A stretch of 64,000 nucleotides of DNA from JACQHM01 sp964535215 (GTDB lineage Bacteria > Methylomirabilota > Methylomirabilia > Methylomirabilales > JACQHM01): the NCBI GenBank assembly GCA_964535215.1, contig CAZHST010000001.1, positions 104,142-168,141 on the forward strand, given 5' to 3'. The notes under the pieces are model-generated. The model had not been told where the DNA came from, searched no databases, and saw nothing but the letters and a program-made list of their open reading frames with translations. Position 1 is the stretch's first letter. The number at the start of each line of letters is the position of its first letter. Below, one piece after another: positions 53,937 to 61,600 of the stretch. The translations under genes were made by a program, and so were the position numbers.

Positions 53937-55142
53937 ATGAAGCGGATGTTCGTGCTACTCCTGGCGTTCGGGGTGGTGGCCTTCTTCGCCTCGGTCGCCG
54001 CGGCCGAAAAGAGTGTGGTCTCCATCGTGAAGGCCGATCCCGCGGATATGAAGCTGCTGGCCGAGAGCTTCCACTTCAACGACGACATCTCTCACGAGCA
54101 GACCGCCGAGTTCCATGAGAAGACCGGGGAGTATCCCCGGGCGGTCTGGCCTGAGGAGAGCGAGGAGGTCTGGTACAAGTACGTGAAGCGGGCGGTGGAT
54201 CTGGCCGGTGGCCTCGATGTGCGAAAAGGTGATACGGTCCTGATCAAGCCTAACTTCGTCCTGAGCGCCTATCCGATGATCTGGATGGGGTTCGGGGACG
54301 ACAACAGCCTCCAGGGTGCCTTTGCCGATCCCCGCGCCGTCTTGGCCGTGGCGAGGATGGCCGCTGAGCAGGGGGCCGGCCGGATCATCGTCGCCGAGTG
54401 CCCGGCCCTGGGGGATGCCTGGGCAACCTACCGGAACTACGGGTTAGAGTGGGTCCAGAAGAGATACTGGGCAAGGGGTATCAAGTATGAGCTTGTGGAC
54501 CTCTGCGAGGATTGGGAGATGATGCCCGGACTGGGACTCGCCTCCAAAGAGTACCCCATGCCCAAGATCCTGAAGAAGACGGATCTCCTGGTCAACATCG
54601 CCGCCTTCAAGACCCATGAGTATGCGGGCGTGACCCTGGCCTTGAAGAACCTGGGCGTTGGGCTGCCCTCGGCCCGGGTGATCGGGAGCTGCAAGTTCGG
54701 CCTCCCCCACCAGAACATCGCCGAGGTGCATGTGGATGTGAACTACATCGCCCAGAAGCTGGTCCCGCGGCAGATGCACATCCTGGATGCGGTGTATGCT
54801 GGGACCTGGGTGCCGGTGGCGCCCTACTTCCCCGCGGGCCTGATCATCGCCGGCAAGGATCCGGTGGCCGTTGATGCCATCGGCACGGCGGTGATGAACC
54901 ACAATCCGAGGAACATCGGCACGACCCGTCTGGCTGCCCAATACGGCCTGGGCAAGATGGAGTACGACCAGATCGAGGTCGTGGGGGTGCCTCTGGAGGA
55001 GGCGATCATCCAGGACTTCCCGCGCCATCCGTACAAGGCCCGGAGGTGGCCCTGGACCCCGGATATGTACGGAAAGGTCACCAACTGGGATCAGTACTAC
55101 CGCCATCCGCTCTACGGGGTGCCCAACTATCCCAGGTGGTAG
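53937..55142 (+). CDS. Secreted DUF362 protein
   Basis: 401 residues with a signal peptide (MKRMFVLLLAFGVVAFFASVAAA). The mature protein begins EKSVVSIVKADP. DUF362 motifs: IKPNFVLSAYP, AFKTHEYAGVTLALKNLGVGLPSARV and GKDPVAVDAIGTAVMNHNP. ATG 53937 follows GGGGGAGGGG by eight bases. It is the only DUF362 copy here with an aromatic-rich C-terminal tail (DMYGKVTNWDQYYRHPLYG). Confidence 0.87.
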   Translation: MKRMFVLLLAFGVVAFFASVAAAEKSVVSIVKADPADMKLLAESFHFNDDISHEQTAEFHEKTGEYPRAVWPEESEEVWYKYVKRAVDLAGGLDVRKGDTVLIKPNFVLSAYPMIWMGFGDDNSLQGAFADPRAVLAVARMAAEQGAGRIIVAECPALGDAWATYRNYGLEWVQKRYWARGIKYELVDLCEDWEMMPGLGLASKEYPMPKILKKTDLLVNIAAFKTHEYAGVTLALKNLGVGLPSARVIGSCKFGLPHQNIAEVHVDVNYIAQKLVPRQMHILDAVYAGTWVPVAPYFPAGLIIAGKDPVAVDAIGTAVMNHNPRNIGTTRLAAQYGLGKMEYDQIEVVGVPLEEAIIQDFPRHPYKARRWPWTPDMYGKVTNWDQYYRHPLYGVPNYPRW

Positions 55143-55174
55143 AGGTCTCAGCCCGGTCCGATCGTAAGGGGCAA

Positions 55175-55203
55175 GGGGGGGCAGGAGGTGCCCCCCCTTT
55201 TTT
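55175..55203 (+). terminator. Rho-independent terminator after DUF362
   Basis: GGGGGGGC (55175-55182), loop of seven, GCCCCCCC (55190-55197), then six T. Located between the DUF362 gene and a 55-residue ORF. Confidence 0.88.
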
Positions 55204-55228
55204 CCGGAGACAAAAGGAGGGTCCTTTC

Positions 55229-55396
55229 GTGATCCGATGGTTTGGGGGTGAGGACGGCTATAGCGACGCCGAGATCAGGGCGATGGTCCGCCGGATCGAG
55301 ACCCTGCGGCCCAAACGGGAAACCGCCAAAGAGGAGGCGGCGAAGCCGGCCACGAAGCTTGTCAAAGTCAGGAAGAAGCTGAAAAAGGCCGCCTAG
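55229..55396 (+). CDS. Small basic protein (55 residues)
   Basis: From GTG 55229, with AAAGGAGGG seven bases before it: a short N-terminal part (MIRWFGGEDGYSDAEIRAMVRRIE) and a Lys/Ala/Glu-rich tail. No domain is recognised; it resembles neither a toxin nor a ribosomal protein. It lies after a terminator, so it may rely on read-through or an unseen promoter. Confidence 0.5.
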   Translation: MIRWFGGEDGYSDAEIRAMVRRIETLRPKRETAKEEAAKPATKLVKVRKKLKKAA

Positions 55397-55417
55397 CCCT
55401 TTTGGGGGAGGGCGAGG

Positions 55418-55771
55418 ATGGAGATGGCGGGCCTCAAACGGAAGAAGAGGACACCCCTCGGTCGGATCGCCCTGATCACCGTGGCGGTCCTTCCCTGGGG
55501 AGCGTTTGCCGGAACCTCCTGGGCCGGCCAGGCGATCCTGAAGGTGATCACCGATCCCGGGGGGGCCCGGGTCACCGTTGACACGGGGGAAGAGGGGGTG
55601 ACCCCCTGCACCCTGGAGGTCCCTGAAGGGAAACGGAGCGTGCAGATCAAGTTGCCAGGCCACCTCCCCGTGAGTCGGCAGGTGGAGGTCTCCTCAGGGG
55701 AGCCAACGGAGCTGAGGCTTAGGCTGATGCCGATTCCCATGACGATGCGGGGAAGCCCTTATCCTTCCTAG
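55418..55771 (+). CDS. Small secreted PEGA-domain protein
   Basis: 117 residues: signal-like N terminus with a basic start and helix (residues 15-36), then one PEGA domain (AILKVITDPGGARVTVD, TPCTLEVPEGKRSVQIKLPGH). PEGA domains bind surface or cell-wall partners. ATG 55418 follows GGGAGGGCGAGG; ATG 55424 is an alternative. It lies 21 bases after the 55-residue ORF. Confidence 0.7.
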   Translation: MEMAGLKRKKRTPLGRIALITVAVLPWGAFAGTSWAGQAILKVITDPGGARVTVDTGEEGVTPCTLEVPEGKRSVQIKLPGHLPVSRQVEVSSGEPTELRLRLMPIPMTMRGSPYPS

Positions 55772-55798
55772 CCCCTGCCAACCTTTCCAGGATGGCCT

Positions 55799-55869
55799 TT
55801 CTAGCCCCATCACCCTAGAAAAATGAGGCGAACGGCCTATAGACGGAACGTCCCCCGACCTACTACTCT
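55799..55869 (+). promoter_or_regulatory. Tandem LuxR-type operator and promoter of the two-domain DUF362 gene
   Basis: Distal TTCTAGC-N8-CCTAGAA at 55799-55820 abuts proximal AAATGAG-N8-CCTATAG at 55821-55842. The -10 is weak: TACTCT at 55864-55869, 23 bases after CCTAT. The region shares extended similarity with the promoter at 53612, so the two were probably duplicated together. Confidence 0.72.
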
Positions 55870-56040
55870 CCGATTGGTGACCCGTTTGTCCTGACAGGTG
55901 AAGGGAGGTGGGAGAGTAGGAAAACCGTAGGAGGAACTGGTGCAGCACTGGCGGTGGCAACGGGCCTCATCCCGTAAGGGGCGTCGGCTGCTGTGCCCGG
56001 GAAGGGACCCCTAAAGTTAAGGTTGGCAAGGAGAGGTGCC

Positions 56041-58410
56041 ATGCGAAGAAGTGGTCTTGTGAGCGTCCTGGCCCTTTTCATCGTAGCGGTGGCCGCGGGG
56101 ATCGTCTGGGCTGAAGGGACGCCCACGGTGGCCATCGTCAAGGCCGACAACATGGAATTGGCCTTGAACGACGTGAAGATCAACTGGGACCGCACCTTCG
56201 TCCAGGGGGTGACGGAAGGGCGGAAGATGGACGTCATCCGGGTCGAGTGGTCGAAGGAGGGGGAGGCCTACATCGAACAGCTCGTCCGGGAGGCGGTCCG
56301 GCTGGCGGGGAACTGGCCGGTGAAGAAGGGCGACGTGGTCCTCTTAAAGCCCAACTTTGTCGTGACGGCCTTCGACATGTTCGAGTGTCAGGCCCGGACT
56401 AACCCGGAGATGCAGGCCCACGTGACGGATGTCCGGATCCTGCGGGCGTTGGCCAAGCTGGCCCACGAGTCGGGGGCCAGCCGGATCTTGGTGGGCGAGG
56501 GGACCCGGGGCGGCCATGACTATACGGCCCTCCAGCAGTGGGGCGTCGAGGCCATGGCCGAGGATCTGGCCAAGGAGGGGATCAAGGTCGAGCTGGTCCC
56601 CTTCAACGAGCAGCCGGTCCGGTGGGTGAAGGCCCCCTTCGGCCTGGCCAACAAGGAGTACGCCCTTCCTGAGGTTGTCGTGAAGGATGTGGACGTGCTC
56701 ATCAATGTCCCCGGCATCAAGTCCCACACCGTGGCCGGGGTGACCATCGGATTGAAGAACACCGCTGTGGGTCTGCCCTCCAGCAAAGTCTACGGCAGCC
56801 CCAAGTTGGCGCTTCCCCACATGGCGTTTGCCGAGTGGGCCACGGATCTCAACGCCATCCGGAAGAAGGAGGGGCGAGGGACCCGGATGATTGACTACAC
56901 GGTGATTGACGCCCTGTGGGGGGCCGAGGGGGACCAGGGCTGTGCCTGGGGGGGGCCCGGGGCCTTCCCGGTGAAGCTGGGGTTGATCATCGCGGGGTCT
57001 GATCCGGTGGCCGTGGATGCGGTGGGGACGGCAGTGATCGGCTTCAACCCCAGGAACTACGGTCAGTTCATCCTGGCGGAGCAGTACGGCCTGGGCACGG
57101 CGGATCTTTCCAAGATCCGCGTGGTGGGGAAGCAGATCGCCGAGGTGCAGGAGAAGTTTAACCCACCCATGCACGTCTGGCGGTGGCCCGACCGGGCCGG
57201 CTCCATCAAGGCCTGGGACACGGCTTACACCCCTCCTCCTTCCCCTACCTCCGGGGCCAAGGCAAGGGTCGGGATCGTCAAGGCCGACAACATGGAGCTG
57301 GCTTTGAACGACGTGAAGATCAACACGGCCCGGACCATTTTCCAGAGCCGGACGAAGGGGCGGAAGATGGACGTCATCCGGGTCGAGTGGTCGAAGGAGG
57401 GGGAGGCCTACATCGAGCAGCTCGTCCGGGAGGCGGTCCGGCTGGCGGGGAACTGGCCGGTGAAGCGAGGCGATGTGGTCCTGATCAAGCCCAACTTCGT
57501 CACGACGGCCTTCGACATGTTTGGAGAGTGTCAGGCCAAGACCGACCCGGAGATGCAGGCCCACTCGACGGATGTCCGGATGATCCGGGCCGTCGCCAAG
57601 CTGGCCCACGAGTCGGGGGCCAGCCGGATCCTGATCGGCGAGGGGGGTCGGGGCGGTGCTGACTACATCGGCATGCAGCAGTGGGGGGTCGAGGCCATGG
57701 CCGAGGACCTCAAGAAAGAGGGGATTTACGTCGAGCTGGTCCCCTTCGTCGAGCAGCCCATCCGGTGGGTGAAGACCCTCGGCCTGGCCAATGAGGAGTA
57801 CGCCCTTCCTGAGGTTGTCGTCAAGGACGTGGATGTCCTGATCAACATGCCCCAGATGAAGGTCCACACCGTGGCCGGGGTGACCCTCTCCCTGAAGAAC
57901 ACCTCCACCGGGCTACCCCATGCGAAGGTCTACGGCAGCCCCAAGCTGGCCCTGCCCCACCTGGATTTCGCCGAGTACACGGTGGATATCAACTCGATCC
58001 GGAAAAAGGAGGGGCAGGGGACCCGGATGATTGACTATGTGGTGATGGACGGCCTGTGGGGGGCCGAGGGGGACCAGGGTTGTGCCTGGGGCGGTCCCGG
58101 GGCCTTCCCGGTGAAGCTCGGCGTCATCATCGCGGGGTCCGATCCGGTGGCGACGGATGCGGTGGCGACAGCGGTCATGGGTCTCGATCCCAGGAACTAC
58201 GGCCACATCACGCTGGCGGAGGAGTACGGCCTCGGGACGGCGGATCTCTCCGAGATCCAGGTGGTGGGGAAGCAGATCCTGGAGGTGCAGGAGAAGTTCG
58301 TGGTGCCCATGCACGTCTGGCGCTGGCCCTCGGAGGCCGGGAACGTGAAGCAGTGGGATACCGCCTTCACACCACCCCCCGGGCCACTCCGGGCGGAGGA
58401 GACCAAGTAG
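56041..58410 (+). CDS. Secreted protein with two tandem DUF362 domains
   Basis: 789 residues: signal peptide (MRRSGLVSVLALFIVAVAAG), then two complete DUF362 copies with a 380-residue period, each starting (VA/VG)IVKADNMELALNDVKIN and ending MHVWRWP. Both keep the KxHTVAGVT.LKN motif (KSHTVAGVTIGLKN and KVHTVAGVTLSLKN) and GSDPVA(V/T)DAV. A Pro/Ser-rich linker (TPPPSPTSGAKA) joins them. ATG 56041 with AAGGAGAGG. Nucleotide identity is very high between parts of the two copies, so the duplication is recent or kept uniform by conversion. Confidence 0.88.
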   Translation: MRRSGLVSVLALFIVAVAAGIVWAEGTPTVAIVKADNMELALNDVKINWDRTFVQGVTEGRKMDVIRVEWSKEGEAYIEQLVREAVRLAGNWPVKKGDVVLLKPNFVVTAFDMFECQARTNPEMQAHVTDVRILRALAKLAHESGASRILVGEGTRGGHDYTALQQWGVEAMAEDLAKEGIKVELVPFNEQPVRWVKAPFGLANKEYALPEVVVKDVDVLINVPGIKSHTVAGVTIGLKNTAVGLPSSKVYGSPKLALPHMAFAEWATDLNAIRKKEGRGTRMIDYTVIDALWGAEGDQGCAWGGPGAFPVKLGLIIAGSDPVAVDAVGTAVIGFNPRNYGQFILAEQYGLGTADLSKIRVVGKQIAEVQEKFNPPMHVWRWPDRAGSIKAWDTAYTPPPSPTSGAKARVGIVKADNMELALNDVKINTARTIFQSRTKGRKMDVIRVEWSKEGEAYIEQLVREAVRLAGNWPVKRGDVVLIKPNFVTTAFDMFGECQAKTDPEMQAHSTDVRMIRAVAKLAHESGASRILIGEGGRGGADYIGMQQWGVEAMAEDLKKEGIYVELVPFVEQPIRWVKTLGLANEEYALPEVVVKDVDVLINMPQMKVHTVAGVTLSLKNTSTGLPHAKVYGSPKLALPHLDFAEYTVDINSIRKKEGQGTRMIDYVVMDGLWGAEGDQGCAWGGPGAFPVKLGVIIAGSDPVATDAVATAVMGLDPRNYGHITLAEEYGLGTADLSEIQVVGKQILEVQEKFVVPMHVWRWPSEAGNVKQWDTAFTPPPGPLRAEETK
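56128..58380 (+). repeat. In-frame tandem repeat of 1,140 bp
   Basis: The DUF362 unit starting at 56128 recurs at 57268. In the segment around 56218-56325 and its partner 57358-57465 the bases are almost the same, with differences mainly at synonymous positions, while other parts have diverged more (e.g. the HTVAGVT flanks). Confidence 0.85.
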
Positions 58411-58435
58411 TCTGAACCGGGAACATCTGGAGGGA

Positions 58436-58465
58436 AGAGGGGCCGCCTTTCAAGGCGGCCCCTCT
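58436..58465 (+). terminator. Hairpin terminator after the two-domain DUF362 gene
   Basis: AGAGGGGCCGCCTT (58436-58449), two-base apex, AAGGCGGCCCCTCT (58452-58465), then GTTTAGG. Very stable stem with only a weak T tail. Confidence 0.7.
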
Positions 58466-58550
58466 GTTTAGGTAAGCCTCCCCCCTTCCTGGTGCCTCCC
58501 CTCCTCTCACCCAAAGGGACTAGGGATCACCCCTGCTTTTTCCCGGAACG

Positions 58551-58572
58551 AAATAGCCCGTTCGGGTCTTCC
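58551..58572 (+). promoter_or_regulatory. Degenerate extra LuxR-type half operator
   Basis: AAATAGC-CCGTTCGG matches the left half and centre of the operator consensus exactly, but the right half (GTCTTCC) is lost and no -10 follows. It is 121 bp upstream of the proximal operator at 58672. A CTGTAG/CTACAG inverted repeat at 58600-58618 lies between. The rest of the 58466-58650 gap shows nothing. Confidence 0.35.
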
Positions 58573-58649
58573 CACCTTTTGTTGGGCTGATTCGGTAAGC
58601 TGTAGATAAACCCTACAGGTGTAAAGAAAATCTACGGATCAGCCTCGAA

Positions 58650-58719
58650 TTTTAGGACGAGCATCCTAGAAAAATAGTCCGTTCGGCCTATTTACAAATG
58701 CATCGGGTGAATCTAATTT
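58650..58719 (+). promoter_or_regulatory. Tandem LuxR-type operator and promoter of the PQQ dehydrogenase-XoxJ operon
   Basis: Distal TTTTAGG-N8-CCTAGAA at 58650-58671 abuts proximal AAATAGT-N8-CCTATTT (58672-58693), whose centre is the near-perfect palindrome ATAGTCCGTTCGGCCTAT. The -10 TAATTT is at 58714-58719, 22 bases after CCTAT. Confidence 0.82.
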
Positions 58720-58815
58720 GGAGATACCTTTCCCCGAAAGGAGGTGGGACTGGAAGGAGGAGCCAAAAGTAGGGAATCACGGTGAACAGGATCATATGGG
58801 GAGAGAAGGAGGGTT

Positions 58816-60528
58816 ATGATGAAGAAGAGCGCATGGTACCTCTTGCTGCTGGCTCTGGGCCTTTTTGCCCTGGCCATGCTGCTGGCCCCTCCGGCGTGGG
58901 CGGTCTCGTCGGTCCGGCTGGAGCAGGCGGACAAGGACCCGAACAACTGGTTGATGCCCCACGGGACCTATAAGGGGTGGCAGTACAGCCCCCTGGACCA
59001 GATCAACAAATCAAACGTGAAGAACCTGAAGGTCGCCTGGATCCACCAGCCGGGGACGATCGAGCATGGGTTGCAGACTGCCCCCCTGGCGGTGGATGGG
59101 GTCGTGTACTACTCCGCCTCCTACAACCGGGTCTTCGCCCTGGACGGGGCAACGGGGAAGGAGATCTGGCACTACTACCACCCCCTGGACCTGAATCTGG
59201 TCAAAACCCTGTTCTTCCAGCCTTACAACCGGGGCCTGGCCGTTGGCTGGGACAAGATCTTCATGGGCACCCTGGACGGCAAGCTGGTCGCCCTGGACAT
59301 GAAGACGGGGAAGAAGGTCTGGGAGACGACCTTGGTGGACACGAAGAAGTGTGGCTGCAACTTCACCAGCGCTCCGTTGGTGGTGAAGGACAAGGTGGTC
59401 ATCGGCCAGACGGCCGGGGAGCTGCCGATCCGGGGGAAGATCTTCGCCGTGAACGCGCAGACCGGCGAGAAGGTGTGGCAGTTCGAGACCGTGGCCGGCC
59501 CTGAGGACCCGGAGGCGATGAAGACCTGGGGCGGCGACTCCTGGAAGTACGGGGGCGGCGGGGGCTGGCAGGTCGGGACCTATGACCCCGAGCTGAACCT
59601 GGTCTTCTGGGGGACCAGCAACCCGGCCCCGGACTATGACTGGGGCGAGGCCCGGCCAGGGGACAACCTCTACACGTCTTCGGTGGTGGCCCTGGATGCG
59701 GACACGGGGAAGCTCCGGTGGTATTTCCAGGAGATCCCCCACGACGACTGGGACTACGACAGCGCCCTGGGCGAGTTCCTGATGATTGACCGGGGGGGGC
59801 AGAAGTTCCTGGTCCACCAGAACAAGAGCGGGTTCGTGTTCGTGTACGACCGGCCCACCGGACGGATCGTGAACGTCTACCCGATGATCAAGAACTACAA
59901 CTTCGTCGAGCGGATTGACCCGCGGACGGGAAAGCTCATCGGCCGGCGCTCGCCGCGGCTTGGCGAGCCGATGTACATCTGCCCCTGGATCGCCGGGGGC
60001 CGGGGTTGGAACGCCGGGGCCTACAGCCCGAAGACGGGGCTCTGGTACAACACCGCTGAAGAGGCCTGTGAAGAGGTCACGGTCATCAAGCAGACACCCG
60101 TGACAGAACCCCAGGCCGGGCTCTACTTCGGGGGGGACCAGGTGGCGAAGCACACGCCGACAGGGCCAGCCTACGGGCACCTGGATGCGCTTGATCCCAT
60201 CACCGGGGAGCGGAAGTGGGTGGTGAACTTGAAGTACCCTCCCATTGCCCATACCATGGTGACGGCCGGGGGCCTGGTCTTCTTCGGCGGTGATCTCGAC
60301 GGGCGGGCCGTGGCCCTTGATGCGGACACCGGGGCGGAGCTGTGGAGCTTCCGGATGGGCTCGGCCAACCGGGGCAACATCATCAGCTACGCGGTCAACG
60401 GCAAGCAGTACGTGCTCATCCCGAGCGGCATAGGAGGCCTGGTCATGGGGCTCTACCCGGCCCTCTGGCCGGAGGTCGCAGACTTCCCGGCCGGTGCCGC
60501 CTTGATCGCCTTCACCTTGCCGGATTAG
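58816..60528 (+). CDS. Secreted PQQ-dependent dehydrogenase with lanthanide-type Asp-x-Asp site (second copy)
   Basis: 570 residues: signal peptide (cleaved near AWAVSS) and the quinoprotein propeller. Ligands map as Glu202 (AGELPIR), Asn269 (GTSNPAP), Asp313 and Asp315 in HDDWDYD, i.e. the lanthanide-type pair. It shares long blocks with the enzyme at 44680 (WIHQPG(K/T)IEHG, PHD.WD.DSAL, YTSS.VAL) and likewise lacks the vicinal Cys-Cys. ATG 58816 follows AAGGAGGGTT. It is followed by an XoxJ-like gene, as in methylotroph xox operons, but it is too far from XoxF to infer methanol as substrate. Confidence 0.87.
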   Translation: MMKKSAWYLLLLALGLFALAMLLAPPAWAVSSVRLEQADKDPNNWLMPHGTYKGWQYSPLDQINKSNVKNLKVAWIHQPGTIEHGLQTAPLAVDGVVYYSASYNRVFALDGATGKEIWHYYHPLDLNLVKTLFFQPYNRGLAVGWDKIFMGTLDGKLVALDMKTGKKVWETTLVDTKKCGCNFTSAPLVVKDKVVIGQTAGELPIRGKIFAVNAQTGEKVWQFETVAGPEDPEAMKTWGGDSWKYGGGGGWQVGTYDPELNLVFWGTSNPAPDYDWGEARPGDNLYTSSVVALDADTGKLRWYFQEIPHDDWDYDSALGEFLMIDRGGQKFLVHQNKSGFVFVYDRPTGRIVNVYPMIKNYNFVERIDPRTGKLIGRRSPRLGEPMYICPWIAGGRGWNAGAYSPKTGLWYNTAEEACEEVTVIKQTPVTEPQAGLYFGGDQVAKHTPTGPAYGHLDALDPITGERKWVVNLKYPPIAHTMVTAGGLVFFGGDLDGRAVALDADTGAELWSFRMGSANRGNIISYAVNGKQYVLIPSGIGGLVMGLYPALWPEVADFPAGAALIAFTLPD

Positions 60529-60543
60529 AGGCGAGGCCGCTAG

Positions 60544-60584
60544 GGCGGGGGATGGGGGTCAGGCCTCATCCCCCGCCTTCTTTT
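60544..60584 (+). terminator. Terminator between PQQ dehydrogenase and XoxJ-like genes
   Basis: GGCGGGGGATG (60544-60554) pairs with CATCCCCCGCC (60567-60577), followed by TTCTTTTC. Probably reduces expression of the binding protein relative to the enzyme. Confidence 0.75.
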
Positions 60585-60631
60585 CTGACGGCGACCGCAT
60601 CACCCGGCTCTCTCCGGGAAGGAGTGTCAAC

Positions 60632-61417
60632 ATGAAGCGTGTCCTGCTTTCGATCGGTGTCCTGACCATCAGCCTCCTCGCCCCTGCCTTCCCCTCGTTA
60701 GGGGCGACCCTGGAGCAGGTGAAGGAGAGGGGGGCCTTCTCCGTCTGCGCGAATCGCGCCGCCCTGCCCTTCTCCAGCGATGACCTCACCCGGCCGGGGT
60801 TCCAGCTAGAGGTGGCCCAGGCCGTTGCCAAGCTCCTTGGTGTCGGTCTCAGGGTGGAGTGGATCACCTTCCGGCGGGAGGCCCGCTCCGTCAACTGCGA
60901 TGCGTTTATGGGCTCAATTGTCACCGAGGAGTCAGAGAAGGGGCCGGTGAAGCTGACGAAGCCCTATTACGGGAGCGGCTACGTCCTTGTCCTGCCCCGG
61001 GGGGCTGAAGGGGTGACGACGTTTGCCGATCTTAAAGGGCGGGGAATCGGCGTGGAGCACGAATCCTGGGCCCACTACATTTTGAGCAAAAGGGGTCTGA
61101 AAACCGCTGTGTATGCCGATAACGGGGAGATCATCGAGGCCGTGGCCAAAGGGGAAGTTGACGCGGGGGCGGTGGTCGCTCCCCATATAGGTTGGTATCT
61201 GAAGGAGCATCCTGATGCCCCGGTTCAGATGGTCGAAGGCTACATCCCGGAGCCGGACCTCCGCTGGAACGTGGCGATGGGCTTGCGGAACCCTGATCGT
61301 GCCCTGCAAGAGGCCGTTGATCAGGCCCTCGACCGGTTGCAGCAGGACGGGACCATCCGATCCATCTTCGCCAAGTACGGCGTCCCGTATTACCCACCCT
61401 TTGCTTTGGTGAAGTGA
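60632..61417 (+). CDS. XoxJ/MxaJ-like periplasmic binding protein
   Basis: 261 residues: signal peptide (1-24) and a family-3 solute-binding fold. The start FSVCANRAALPFSSDD, GFQLEVAQAVAKLLG and NCDAFMG match quinoprotein-dehydrogenase-associated binding proteins (MxaJ/XoxJ), where the CAD..NLPFSN and CDVVMG motifs are typical. XoxJ is thought to help activate or assemble the PQQ enzyme rather than feed an ABC transporter, and no ABC genes are nearby. ATG 60632 follows GGGAAGGAG. Confidence 0.82.
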   Translation: MKRVLLSIGVLTISLLAPAFPSLGATLEQVKERGAFSVCANRAALPFSSDDLTRPGFQLEVAQAVAKLLGVGLRVEWITFRREARSVNCDAFMGSIVTEESEKGPVKLTKPYYGSGYVLVLPRGAEGVTTFADLKGRGIGVEHESWAHYILSKRGLKTAVYADNGEIIEAVAKGEVDAGAVVAPHIGWYLKEHPDAPVQMVEGYIPEPDLRWNVAMGLRNPDRALQEAVDQALDRLQQDGTIRSIFAKYGVPYYPPFALVK

Positions 61418-61440
61418 AGGCTGTCGGGGGTTGCCCCGAA

Positions 61441-61510
61441 TTTTTGTCCCCGCATCCTAGAAAAATAGGCCATTCGTCCTATTTACCAGGTTGCCTCCCT
61501 GGCCTATGCT
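61441..61510 (+). promoter_or_regulatory. Tandem LuxR-type operator and promoter of the outer-membrane cytochrome gene
   Basis: Proximal AAATAGG-N8-CCTATTT at 61463-61484 is a perfect inverted repeat of seven bases per arm. The distal site 61441-61462 keeps only its right half (CCTAGAA). TATGCT at 61505-61510 follows CCTAT by 22 bases. The leader to ATG 61754 is about 240 bases. Confidence 0.82.
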
Positions 61511-61570
61511 TGTCGCAGGTTGTCAAGACACCCCAAAAGAGGGGGGATGGGAGTCGCTATCGTTTTCTGC

Positions 61571-61600
61571 TTGACAATCTTTCTTGGCCTGAAGTATAGG
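61571..61600 (+). promoter_or_regulatory. Second, sigma-70-type promoter inside the same leader
   Basis: TTGACA at 61571-61576 and TATAGG at 61595-61600, 18 bases apart, about 145 bases before the ATG. It may give basal expression independent of the operator. Confidence 0.5.

Noticed and set aside
55046..55228. A 116-residue frame beginning at 55046 that would overlap the end of the DUF362 gene and the terminator
   Set aside because: Only the last 55 codons look real; GTG 55229 has its own ribosome site and lies after the terminator.
58816..60528. Naming the PQQ enzymes methanol dehydrogenase (XoxF/MxaF)
   Set aside because: The vicinal cysteines are missing and overall sequence is far from methanol dehydrogenases; only the metal-site pattern and the XoxJ neighbour agree.
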